A stretch of 64,000 nucleotides of DNA from Deltaproteobacteria bacterium (lineage in GTDB: Bacteria > Desulfobacterota > Desulfomonilia > UBA1062), in the NCBI GenBank assembly GCA_018433085.1, contig JAHDRW010000022.1, positions 1-64,000 on the forward strand, in the 5' to 3' direction. Shown in pieces: positions 1 through 7,762 of the stretch (the stretch's first letter is position 1; each line of letters opens with the position of its first letter). A program made the position numbers and the translations under genes. The notes under the pieces were generated by a model, which saw only the letters and a list, made by a program, of their open reading frames with translations, searched no databases and was not told where the DNA came from.

Positions 1-1413
1 CGCCTTGCCGCCCTCGATGGCGTCATCGGCGGACTTGACCGCGATCTTCTCGGTCTGCTGGGCGTTGTCGGCGTTCTGGCGGATGTTGGATGCCATCTGC
101 TCCATGGAGGATGACGCCTCTTCCGCGGCGGAGGCCTGCTCGCTCGCACCCTGCGACATCTCCTCGGCCGCGGAGCTCATCTGCTCGCTGCCCGCCGCCA
201 CATTGTCCGCCGCGCCCTTGATGTCCACGACAACGTCCTTGAGCCTGGCAACCATTTCCTTGAGCGCCTGCATAAGCTCGTCCTTTTCCGAGCGCTCCTT
301 GACCGATACGGCGAGGTTCCCGTCCGCGAGATCCTTTGCCACCTCGGTGACCATTTTGTTCGCAGCAATCAGCTCGTTCAGCGATTTCATGAGCTCATCC
401 TTGTCCGAGCGCTGCCTGACCTGGAGGTTCACGTTCCCGGCCGCCATCTCCTGCGCCACCTCGGCGATCTTGTTCATGGAGTCGATCATGAGGTTCAGGC
501 TGTTTTTGATGGTGTTGAAGTCGCCCTTGTATTCCGCGGTGATCTTTCCGGGGATATCCCCCTTGGAGATGCGCTCGATATAGTCCGAGGTCTCATTGAG
601 GGGGGTGATGAGCGCGTCGAGGATCTCGTTGATTCCCTGCACGATGGGGCGGAACTCGAAGTTGATCTTCTCCACATCGCTTCTGGCGTTCAGCCTGCCT
701 GCCAGGCAGGAATACGCGAGATTTTTCGCCTCGTCCAGGATGGATTTCAGAATGAGGCCGATGTTCCGGGACAGGAACATGCCGATGATGATTCCGGCAA
801 TCACGGCCACCACCACCAGGATGATCATGAACGTGCGGCTCTGTTCATAGATCTGGGTCGTCTCGTCTGACTGCTCCCTGGCGTTTTCATCTTTGACCTT
901 GGAGAGTGCGGTCAATACCTTGTCGACCACATCGAGCTTTTCCCTGCCCACCCCCATGGAGAGCTCGGCCGAGGTCCGCTTCTCATTGAGCTTTTCCGAC
1001 AGGGCGGTATCGATGATCTTCTGCGAAATCGGTTCGTACTCCTTCCACGCCCGCTCGAAACCGGTCAGCAATTCTTTGCCCTGGTCGGTAAAGAAGAGAG
1101 GCTTTGCCTTCTCCAGGTTCTTCAGGAACCGCTCCTTGACGTCTGTATAGTTGGCGAGATATTCGTTGCGCATATCCTCCGTAGTGGCCAGGATAAGATT
1201 TTTCTCGGCCCGGGTCATGGCAACGAGATTGATGTTCGCCTCCTTGATATAGGACACTCCCAGAAGTTCGTTCTGGTACATGGCATCGGCCATGTCGTTC
1301 ATGGTGCCCATGTTTCTGATGCCCACGAATCCGACGATCAGGGCGATGACGGCAAGAACAATGAAACCGGCCAGGAGCTTGACCCTGACGGTGAGATTGG
1401 AAAACCAGCTCAT
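1..1413 (-). CDS. Methyl-accepting chemotaxis protein, C-terminus cut off by window edge
   Basis: Chemoreceptor that senses a ligand in the periplasm and controls CheA. The reading frame starts at ATG 1413 behind GAAGGAG and is still open at base 1. Residues about 10-30 form a first membrane helix. Residues 35-185 resemble a four-helix-bundle sensor. A second membrane helix lies near 190-212. It is followed by at least two HAMP-like segments and then an Ala/Ser/Gln-rich methylation-helix region (AAEEMSQGASEQASAAEEA). The conserved signalling hairpin tip lies outside the window. The repeated HAMP-like units (around ISKGDIPGKI, EMAAGNVNLQV and DLADGNLAVSV) point to a poly-HAMP receptor. The assignment is secure; the ligand is unknown. 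The nearest chemotaxis-related gene in view is the CheD-like gene at 7311. Confidence 0.93.
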   Translation of the reverse strand, partial: MSWFSNLTVRVKLLAGFIVLAVIALIVGFVGIRNMGTMNDMADAMYQNELLGVSYIKEANINLVAMTRAEKNLILATTEDMRNEYLANYTDVKERFLKNLEKAKPLFFTDQGKELLTGFERAWKEYEPISQKIIDTALSEKLNEKRTSAELSMGVGREKLDVVDKVLTALSKVKDENAREQSDETTQIYEQSRTFMIILVVVAVIAGIIIGMFLSRNIGLILKSILDEAKNLAYSCLAGRLNARSDVEKINFEFRPIVQGINEILDALITPLNETSDYIERISKGDIPGKITAEYKGDFNTIKNSLNLMIDSMNKIAEVAQEMAAGNVNLQVRQRSDKDELMKSLNELIAANKMVTEVAKDLADGNLAVSVKERSEKDELMQALKEMVARLKDVVVDIKGAADNVAAGSEQMSSAAEEMSQGASEQASAAEEASSSMEQMASNIRQNADNAQQTEKIAVKSADDAIEGGKA

Positions 1414-1578
1414 GATATCTCCTTCATTCGAGTATTCGGCTTTGCTTTTTCAAGCCTGTGCCTGCATATCGGGAAATCATGCCGTGGGTTATGACAATAG
1501 AAAAACAATGATAAACTGATAGGGTCGAACTATCGCCGATGAGGGGTGAACAGGGGGTGCAGGTTGGCGGGGGATGTG

Positions 1579-2601
1579 TTATGGATCGGTTTTATCAAAT
1601 GTCTGGAGATAGGTTGCGAGACTGCTTCGGGTGTTTTTCAGGCCGATCTTCTGCCGGATGTTGTTCCGGTGGAACAGGACGGTGTTCAGGGAGACGTGCA
1701 GGAGATCGGCGATCTCCTTGGATGATTTGCCGTTTCTGATCAAAGATGCCACCCTGACCTCGCTCGGGCTGAGCCCCGGGTGCCTGGACGAGAGATCCCG
1801 GACAAAGGACGACCCGATCCCCCTGAGGAGGTTTTCGATCTCGGATACGCACTGCATCTGGTCTTCTCTCAGGCCCGAGGTCTTCAACCTTGCAAGGGAG
1901 GGGAGGAGCGAGACCGCGATGTTCGCGACCAGGTTTTCCTCGATGTCGTGCCGGTCATTGCTCCACTGCCTCATGAGGACCTTCAGCGCGATGCCCATCT
2001 CCTCGAGGTCCGGCAGCCTTTCTCCAGGCCGGTCCTCCCCTGCGGCCAGGGCATCTTCCCTCTGTCCTGCAGGCGCATCTCGAAAACTCTGCCGACCGGG
2101 GCACGTCTCGACCGACGGGCAATGGAAATTCCCTGCCCGGAATCCGGGGCGGCAGCCGGGGTTCCCGATCCCGTTTCCCGGGTGCCTGCCGCCTGTGACG
2201 TCCTTTGCCACAGCAATGACGCCTATCGCGTCGTCATCCCGCATCAATGGCACCCCGCCTACCTCGCAGAGTTTTCCCATACCCATGCGGGTGATGAAAC
2301 GATAGGTCGACGACAGGATCTTTTCTCCACAGAGCAGACGAACGGCATCGGCGATCGCCCTGTTCAGGTCGTCGGGATGGAGCAGTCCGAGCTCCTGGAA
2401 GGGTTTCCCGATCAGGTTTTCGGGCTTGTGCCCGAAAATTTTCTCCACGTTTGACGAGACGGTGGTGAGCCTGAAACGGGCGTTTACGGAATATACCAGC
2501 GCATCGGAGCAGGCGGTGTCGAGATAGTGATCCGGTTCGAGAGTACAGTCCATCGTGCTGATACAATCCCTGAGTTGGTGTTGCCCCGTTGCAATTCCCA
2601 T
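1579..2601 (-). CDS. PAS-domain LuxR-type transcriptional regulator
   Basis: Probable one-component regulator of 340 residues. Residues about 25-135 form a PAS sensor domain (NARFRLTTVSSNVEKIFGH near its start). A linker follows. Residues about 270-335 form a LuxR/GerE helix-turn-helix, with LSPSEVRVASLIRNGKSSKE and SLNTVLFHRNNIRQKIGL. This layout matches the widespread PAS-LuxR regulators that carry a conserved stretch of the IALKVLMRQ type before the HTH. The linker at residues 135-200 is unusually rich in Gly, Pro and Arg and does not look like the usual coiled coil. ATG 2601 is the longest start; ATG 2553 (MDCTLEPDH) is also possible, and neither has a clear ribosome site. Target genes are unknown. 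Confidence 0.85.
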   Translation of the reverse strand: MGIATGQHQLRDCISTMDCTLEPDHYLDTACSDALVYSVNARFRLTTVSSNVEKIFGHKPENLIGKPFQELGLLHPDDLNRAIADAVRLLCGEKILSSTYRFITRMGMGKLCEVGGVPLMRDDDAIGVIAVAKDVTGGRHPGNGIGNPGCRPGFRAGNFHCPSVETCPGRQSFRDAPAGQREDALAAGEDRPGERLPDLEEMGIALKVLMRQWSNDRHDIEENLVANIAVSLLPSLARLKTSGLREDQMQCVSEIENLLRGIGSSFVRDLSSRHPGLSPSEVRVASLIRNGKSSKEIADLLHVSLNTVLFHRNNIRQKIGLKNTRSSLATYLQTFDKTDP

Positions 2602-2856
2602 CAGGCGGGTACGCGTCGCACATGGGATTATGCAACAAGAACACAGAACTGTATACAGTCTGGGAACGATGGTTTCAAGTGTGGATTGAGGATAATCCTT
2701 ATTTAAGGGAATCCGCAGGCGTGGGTCGCAAGGGGGGGGAGCGGGAGGGGCCGTATGGCAGGAATTAGGCCGGCTGAATGGGTACCCGATTCGCCGGGAA
2801 GATCGCCGTATAGGGCTTCAGGGTTTTTGCGAAACGTCCTGCCCGGATGCTTCATG
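2602..2856. other. Intergenic, no gene seen
   Basis: I see no convincing coding sequence between the PAS-LuxR gene and the acidic protein gene. The only notable element is a 12-bp perfect palindrome, ACTGTATACAGT, at 2648-2659. It lies about 50 bases upstream of the PAS-LuxR start and could be an operator. Confidence 0.4.
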
Positions 2857-2887
2857 AAAAAGGCTACCGCACATCCATGATGCGGTA
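2857..2887 (-). terminator. Rho-independent terminator
   Basis: Read on the minus strand, TACCGCA and TGCGGTA form a perfect 7-bp stem with a 9-base loop, followed by GCC and five T residues. It lies about 50 bases downstream of the stop of the acidic-protein gene and fits as its terminator. Confidence 0.6.
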
Positions 2888-2933
2888 TCATGGGAGAAGC
2901 CAAGCCGTGCCGCAGATATGCTTCCGACAATCG

Positions 2934-3557
2934 CTACTCTTCTTCTTCGCCTTCCTCCTCGTCTCTCACGTGCAGGTCCACGCCGCCGTAATCGCTCTCT
3001 CCGTAATCTTCCTCGTAGTTTTTGTCAGGGCTGTACCATTTCCCTTCCACCGGGTCGTACCATGCGTCGGGTGATTCCGTTGCGTTGTGCCACCACCTGA
3101 TATGCTCCAGGAGATCCTCGACGCTCGATATCTCCACCCCCTTGATGGAGTCCAGGGCCCGCCGGTCGCCGTCGGTGAAATACTCGACCGCGATGTTCAG
3201 GAGGTCCGTGAAATCCCCGCTTTCTTCGCCTTCAAGGGCCTCGTCGATGATATCCTCGGGCAGATAGGGTTCAAGCAGCTCCTTGACCCTCTCGATATCC
3301 AGCGGGCTTTCCGCGCTCTTTCCCCACAACCGCAGCTTGTCCAGAAGATCGTCAACGCTCTCGACCTTCTCGTTCCTCACGGCCTCCAGTGCTTCGCTTT
3401 CACCGCCGGTGTAATAGTCGACTGCGGCATAGAGGACATCCCACAGATCCGTGAGAACCCGATTTTCGAACATGTCCGTGATGATGTTCCCGGGGACGTA
3501 GGGCTCCAGAAGCACCTTCAGCCTGTCCTTGTCCACCGACCCAATTGTGCGCTCCAT
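2934..3557 (-). CDS. Acidic hypothetical protein with a duplicated helical domain
   Basis: Function not recognised. The 207-residue protein contains two copies of one unit of about 75 residues. Residues 8-82 begin DRLKVLLEPYVPGNIITDM and end DDLLDKLRLW. Residues 89-165 begin ERVKELLEPYLPEDIIDEA and end EDLLEHIRWW. Each copy carries a central (V/I)(D/E)Y(Y/F)T(G/D)G motif. The C-terminal 40 residues are very acidic and end in a Glu-rich tail. No signal peptide or membrane helix is visible, so it is probably cytoplasmic. ATG 3557 follows GGAGGATGCCAC on the minus strand. It stands alone, with a terminator downstream. The internal duplication with both copies conserved argues that it is a real gene. 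Confidence 0.75.
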   Translation of the reverse strand: MERTIGSVDKDRLKVLLEPYVPGNIITDMFENRVLTDLWDVLYAAVDYYTGGESEALEAVRNEKVESVDDLLDKLRLWGKSAESPLDIERVKELLEPYLPEDIIDEALEGEESGDFTDLLNIAVEYFTDGDRRALDSIKGVEISSVEDLLEHIRWWHNATESPDAWYDPVEGKWYSPDKNYEEDYGESDYGGVDLHVRDEEEGEEEE

Positions 3558-3867
3558 GTGGCATCCTCCGTATTCTCCGTCCGGAGGGGCCGGGCGTGGT
3601 TCATGTTCCCAAACCAGGCCGATTTCCTTCGGTCCTTTTCCTGCGCCGTTCTCCAGGCGAGAATGATGTCGTTAATAGATATATGGAGCTCCGGGGACGG
3701 TTATTCAATCAGATGGCTTGAGGCAGGCCGTTTTTTTCTTTCCCGTAAAAAAGCGGTTTCTCCTGGGATGCAAAACTCCTCTCCCCGGGATCGAGGTAAG
3801 AAACGGGATATCGCCGGGAGACCCGCAGGGGTTCGCGGCCCCCCGGCGGCCGGTTTTCAAGCAGCCC
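3558..3867. other. Intergenic, no gene seen
   Basis: About 310 bases between a minus-strand gene start and a minus-strand gene end. I found no ORF with a ribosome site or recognisable product, and no strong hairpin. It must hold the promoter of the acidic-protein gene, but no good -35/-10 pair stands out. Confidence 0.35.
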
Positions 3868-4500
3868 CTATATCCAGCCGAGGATGCCCATGAAGACCGC
3901 CAGGCACGCGATGTCCACGGCGAAGATCGCTCCTACGGTGAGTGCCTTGGCGCGATAGGTTTTCATGTCGTAGACAAGGTAGGCCACCACGAAGAAATAG
4001 AAGTACCCGAAGACCCAGAGCAGCCAGGGAAACCGAGCGCTCCACCAGGAATACTCCCAAGTCAGCGCGCCGATGGCATTGAGGATGATCTCGATGATGA
4101 CCGCGAGCGTGGTGAATACGATCGCGAAGAAGAGCCGGTTGGGGATCCCCAGGATCTTCAGCCTCCGGTCCTCGGGAAGGATGATGGTACAGGCGACGCC
4201 CAGGAGGAGAAACATCAGGCTGATTTCGATGTTCAGCCCGATGAGCAGGACAAAGGCGCTCTCACCGGGCGTGCCCCAGACCGGTGCGTACTGGGTGAAA
4301 TGGAACACCAGGGCGTTCCAGATCTCGTTGAACCAGTCGCATCCCCACAGGGCGAGGCCTGCAAAGACCGCGCTGTAGTTCTTCAGCCGGATCTCGTTGT
4401 GGTAGACATAGATCACGACCAGGAGAAAGGGGATGACATACCACTCGAAATACGAGGGGTCCCTGAGGATGGCCAGTGCCCGTGACGCTGAGTCTGTCAT
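3868..4500 (-). CDS. Multi-pass membrane protein of unknown function
   Basis: A 210-residue integral membrane protein with about six or seven hydrophobic helices (for example YVIPFLLVVIYVYHN, AFVLLIGLNIEISLMFLLLG, LFFAIVFTTLAVIIEIIL). Trp, Tyr and Phe are abundant. The start is set at ATG 4500 because GGGAGG lies seven bases upstream; an in-frame ATG at 4518 has no such site. It is transcribed divergently from the TetR gene at 4817, with palindromic sequence between them. By the usual logic of such pairs it may be the regulator's target. I cannot name the family, and no catalytic motif is evident. Confidence 0.8.
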   Translation of the reverse strand: MTDSASRALAILRDPSYFEWYVIPFLLVVIYVYHNEIRLKNYSAVFAGLALWGCDWFNEIWNALVFHFTQYAPVWGTPGESAFVLLIGLNIEISLMFLLLGVACTIILPEDRRLKILGIPNRLFFAIVFTTLAVIIEIILNAIGALTWEYSWWSARFPWLLWVFGYFYFFVVAYLVYDMKTYRAKALTVGAIFAVDIACLAVFMGILGWI

Positions 4501-4556
4501 AAAACACCTCCCGCTCATGTATGGTGTATTGCTCTCACAACAACTGAAAAAAAGTA

Positions 4557-4623
4557 CAGTTCACAAACTGATCGTAGTATCGGGGCGATAGTCCAGTCAA
4601 TGAAAAAATGAACATGATGTTCA
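4557..4623. promoter_or_regulatory. Candidate TetR operator region
   Basis: The 316-base divergent intergenic region (4501-4816) contains two dyads. One is TGAACAT-G-ATGTTCA at 4609-4623, with perfect 7-bp arms. The other is CAGTT-CACA-AACTG at 4557-4570. Both share the GTTCA/TGAAC core. Their position between a TetR-family gene and a divergent membrane-protein gene makes them likely regulator sites. No coding sequence is visible here. Confidence 0.45.
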
Positions 4624-4816
4624 CTACATCATTGCAGGAACGATCCCCTGCGCCGCGATTCCATGAGTAGTCGCTCGTCGGGCCGCGAGGTTTCCGGTTT
4701 TCCGCGCGCAGGCGGGGTGCGGCAATCGTGAAGAATTCCCTGAAACTGAATTGTTATTGACATCGAATACCCGAGATGCAAGATCAGGTGATACACGCAA
4801 GCTGACAAGGTGCTCG

Positions 4817-5398
4817 ATGAACCGGGAAGAAAAGCTGACCAGAATCTATGAGGCGGCCCTGCGGGTTTTTGCCCGCTACGGCTACCGGAGAACCCGCGTA
4901 GAAGACATCGCCGACGAGCTGGGGATGACCAAGGGCAATCTCTATCTCTATGTCAAGGACAAGCGGGACCTCTATGAAAAGGCCGTTTCCCATGGGCTGC
5001 TGCAATGGCAGGCCATGGTGGCGCGCTCCATCGAAAAGATCGACGATGTGTGCGAGCAGTTTCTGGCCCTGTGCAGGAAGGGCTACACCTATCTCTCCCG
5101 GGACGTGTCGCTGAGGTCGGTCCTGATAAACGATCCGTCGATTTTTCCCCTCTCGAGCAGGGAGGACCAGTTCGCCGAGATCAACCGTGCGTCCATGGAC
5201 CTGCTCCGGAAGGTTCTCGCCCGGGGCATACGCGAAGGAAGGTTCCGCGAGGTGGACGTGGACCATCTCACCGAGTTGCTGTATTCGATCTATGTCATGT
5301 TCATTATCAAGACCTATGTAAAATCCGAGGGCAAATCCACCCAGAAGATGTTCGAGCAGGGCCTCGATGTCGTCTTGCAGGGCCTTCTGAAGAAGTAG
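4817..5398 (+). CDS. TetR/AcrR family transcriptional regulator
   Basis: Ligand-responsive repressor of 193 residues. The N-terminal helix-turn-helix spans about residues 5-50, with ALRVFARYGYRRTRVEDIAD and the recognition stretch MTKGNLYLYVKDKRDLYEKA. The C-terminal ligand-binding part is helical and ends near KMFEQGLDVVLQGLLKK. I chose ATG 4817 (MNREEK) because the HTH normally begins within about ten residues of the start; an upstream ATG at 4751 would add an atypical leader. It is divergent from the membrane protein gene at 3868-4500. The ligand is unknown. Confidence 0.88.
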   Translation: MNREEKLTRIYEAALRVFARYGYRRTRVEDIADELGMTKGNLYLYVKDKRDLYEKAVSHGLLQWQAMVARSIEKIDDVCEQFLALCRKGYTYLSRDVSLRSVLINDPSIFPLSSREDQFAEINRASMDLLRKVLARGIREGRFREVDVDHLTELLYSIYVMFIIKTYVKSEGKSTQKMFEQGLDVVLQGLLKK

Positions 5399-5587
5399 GC
5401 CGCCCATCCGGAAGGTCCCCTGCCTCTATTCCGCCCGGGTTTCCCCGTTCGTATGGGAAGACGGCTCCCTGAGCCGGAGCAGGGCGGAGAAAATATCCGG
5501 TTGACAATGCGCGTTTTGTTCTGTTGATAGCAGGAGCATGAGCACCGGTATAGACCTAGACCATCCGGCAGTGCACGGGAACATTCT

Positions 5588-6019
5588 ATGATGGAAGCGG
5601 CCTTTGTGTGGATTTCATTCCACGAAACCCTGTTGACGTATCTGGGGATAACCTCCCTTATCACCCTGATTTTCACCCCGGTCCTGGTGCTCATCGCCAT
5701 CGTTCGCATCCCCGCCGATTATTTCACCTATGAGCGCGAAGAGATCCTGGAGTTCCGTGAGCGGTTCAACCCGGCGATCCTCGCGATGACCCTGGCGGTG
5801 AAAAACGTCGCCGGCGTGGTTTTCATCATTGCCGGAATCGCCATGCTGGTGCTGCCCGGGCAGGGAATCATAACGATCCTCATCGGGCTCACCCTCGTGA
5901 ATTTTCCCGGAAAGCGCAGTCTGGAGCGCCGCATGATCAGGCAGAAAAAGGTGCTCTCTTCGATCAACTGGGTGCGTGAGCGCTCGGGCAAGCCGCCGTT
6001 GCGGTTGTCCAGGGATTAG
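5588..6019 (+). CDS. PGPGW-family small membrane protein
   Basis: A 143-residue inner-membrane protein. One helix lies at about 16-42 (TYLGITSLITLIFTPVLVLI). A second lies at about 72-105 and contains the motif IAMLVLPGQGIITILIGL, typical of the putative transmembrane PGPGW family. The C-terminus is basic and cytoplasmic (SLERRMIRQKKVLSSINWVR). The family has no established function. A good -35 box, TTGACA, sits at 5501-5506, but the -10 is poor. Codons 1 and 2 are both ATG, so the start may be 5588 or 5591. Confidence 0.82.
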   Translation: MMEAAFVWISFHETLLTYLGITSLITLIFTPVLVLIAIVRIPADYFTYEREEILEFRERFNPAILAMTLAVKNVAGVVFIIAGIAMLVLPGQGIITILIGLTLVNFPGKRSLERRMIRQKKVLSSINWVRERSGKPPLRLSRD

Positions 6020-6132
6020 GCTCCCGCCCCGTGCATCCCCCCTTTCCCGGGAGGAAGGGGATTTACAAAAGGGAAAGATATGGTTATAAGGAATATAATT
6101 TGCACATGTTTCATCCGAATGAGGAGGGTAAG

Positions 6133-7032
6133 ATGCAGTGTGGTAACGCACGGACAGTGTTCAGATCCATCCTGGTCATTCTCTTGGTCGCATGCCTTGT
6201 CCCGGATGCATACGCCGACGCCCCTGCGAATACCGCACAGGAATTGTATCTCAAGGCGCAGGCCTCCTGGGAGAAAGGGGAATGGGAAAACGCCCTGAAT
6301 CTCTGCGACGGGGCGCTGAAGGTCAACAAGCGTCACAAGGAGGCCTGGCTTCTGAAGGGCCAGATCTTCTGGCAGATGAAGAATCACAAGATGGCACTGA
6401 GTTCCTTTGATGAATACCTGCGCATCGACCCGAAAAGCGTATCGGTCTGGGTGAACCGTGCGGCGAATCTCTTCGAGCTCGACCGGTACAAGGAGATGCA
6501 GGAGAGTCTCCAGAAGGCGCAGGAAATCGACCCGAACTATCCCCCGCTCTATAAGACCATGGGTGTCAACTATCTGCTCATGGGGAATTTCGAGGACGCG
6601 CACAAGGCCTTCCAGAAGCTGGAACAATTCGGCGAGACGAGCGTCTATTCGCGCTGGACCGAGAGAATGCTCCGGATAATCAGCGAGAGCCATGCTCCGC
6701 CGGCAAACTGGGTCGCGAATCCCGACAGCTATCAGATGGTGCTCGAGATCACCGATTCCTCCAAGACCGGCTATCTGGTCAACCTTTCCTCCACGGTGGG
6801 AACGTCCATCAGGTTTACCGGGACCGCGGACGCCCCGTTCAAGTATGCCCCGAACTTCGAGGTATGGAACGGTACCATGATCTTCGACCGGAAGGGCGAT
6901 GGTCTCCTGACCAATGGCACCTGCTTCCGGTATACGAAGATCGCAGGCGACACCAAGACTATCGAAGAAGGCCGGATCAACAACTGGAGGCTCGATCTGA
7001 GCACCAAGAAGTGCTACCTGCTGGGCCAGTAG
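6133..7032 (+). CDS. Exported TPR-repeat protein
   Basis: A 299-residue protein with a cleavable signal peptide (ILVILLVACLVPDAYADA, residues 13-30) and three or four tetratricopeptide repeats between residues 38 and 180 (for example AWLLKGQIFWQMKNHKMALS). A C-terminal domain of about 110 residues is rich in beta strand; I do not recognise it. ATG 6133 is preferred because GAGGAGGG lies just upstream and the signal peptide then begins properly; an ATG at 6031 is possible but less likely. It probably acts as a periplasmic scaffold. It stands alone between the PGPGW gene and the CheD-like gene. Confidence 0.82.
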   Translation: MQCGNARTVFRSILVILLVACLVPDAYADAPANTAQELYLKAQASWEKGEWENALNLCDGALKVNKRHKEAWLLKGQIFWQMKNHKMALSSFDEYLRIDPKSVSVWVNRAANLFELDRYKEMQESLQKAQEIDPNYPPLYKTMGVNYLLMGNFEDAHKAFQKLEQFGETSVYSRWTERMLRIISESHAPPANWVANPDSYQMVLEITDSSKTGYLVNLSSTVGTSIRFTGTADAPFKYAPNFEVWNGTMIFDRKGDGLLTNGTCFRYTKIAGDTKTIEEGRINNWRLDLSTKKCYLLGQ

Positions 7033-7310
7033 CACCCGCCGTCCGGCAGGCCTTCCGCGGGAGCACCCTGCTGCAGGGAAAAAGGCAGGGCGCGTTCCGA
7101 ATCCTCCCACCTGCAGGCGTCCGCTTGCAGCAGCTTTCTCTTCACCCCTTCTGCTCCGCAGAGGACTGCAGGTCATAAACCCGCATCATGATGGCTACTT
7201 GTGGGAGAATGAACGATGACACGGAAATTGGTGTAAATTTTTTCCGGACATCTGGCGATAATATGTATTGGATGCATTACAATGGCAGATAGGGGACTTC
7301 TAGAGATATC

Positions 7311-7748
7311 ATGAAGACGACTGCAGTACGACCCATGAAATGCGAATTTGCCACAGAGGGCCTTCTCTGGATCGATAAGATCGCCACCGGGGTGGGGATC
7401 ATCCTGTTCAATCCGTCAAAAAAGCTTGCAGCCGGGATGCATGTCCTCAGAGGGCTCTCGCAGGGCCGTGCCATGGACAACCCTGCCTACTATGCAGATA
7501 CGGCCCTGGAATACGTGATCGCGGAATTCAAGAAGAGCGGCGCGGACCGACAGATATCCGTGGCCATAGCGGGAGGGGCAGCCATGCTGGGCTCCGGCGA
7601 GGACGATAATATGGGCGCACGGCTGGTGATGACGATAAAAAGCATCCTCTCCCGGCACAATCTCGCGGTGAAACTCGAAGGCGTAGGCGGTACCAAACTC
7701 AGGACCATGATCCTCAACATCGACGAGGGCAAGATAAAGATTTCGTGA
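7311..7748 (+). CDS. CheD-like protein lacking the catalytic cysteine
   Basis: The 145-residue protein matches the CheD fold along its length: GVGIILFNPSKKLAAGMHVL, then YADTALEYVIAEFKKSGADR, then VAIAGGAAMLGSG, NMGARLVMTIKSIL and EGVGGTKLRTMILN. CheD deamidates glutamines in chemoreceptors and binds CheC. In the studied Thermotoga enzyme the catalytic pair is Cys27 and His44. Here His44 is kept, but the aligned position 27 is Gly, and the only Cys is at residue 11. The protein is therefore unlikely to be an active deamidase and may be a binding relic. Its last base is the first base of a possible GTG start for the HDOD gene, so the two are translationally coupled. Confidence 0.8.
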   Translation: MKTTAVRPMKCEFATEGLLWIDKIATGVGIILFNPSKKLAAGMHVLRGLSQGRAMDNPAYYADTALEYVIAEFKKSGADRQISVAIAGGAAMLGSGEDDNMGARLVMTIKSILSRHNLAVKLEGVGGTKLRTMILNIDEGKIKIS

Positions 7749-7762
7749 AAAAGGAGAAGATC

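Noticed and set aside
1780-2454. Long plus-strand frame opposite the PAS-LuxR gene
   Set aside because: It has no domain features and mirrors the coding strand; the minus-strand frame shows clear PAS and LuxR domains.
2703-2930. 75-codon minus-strand frame after the acidic-protein gene
   Set aside because: It contains the terminator hairpin and has no ribosome site or recognisable domain.
7033-7310. Possible riboswitch or small RNA before the CheD-like gene
   Set aside because: I looked for conserved c-di-GMP riboswitch sequence elements and found none; only short unrelated hairpins are present.
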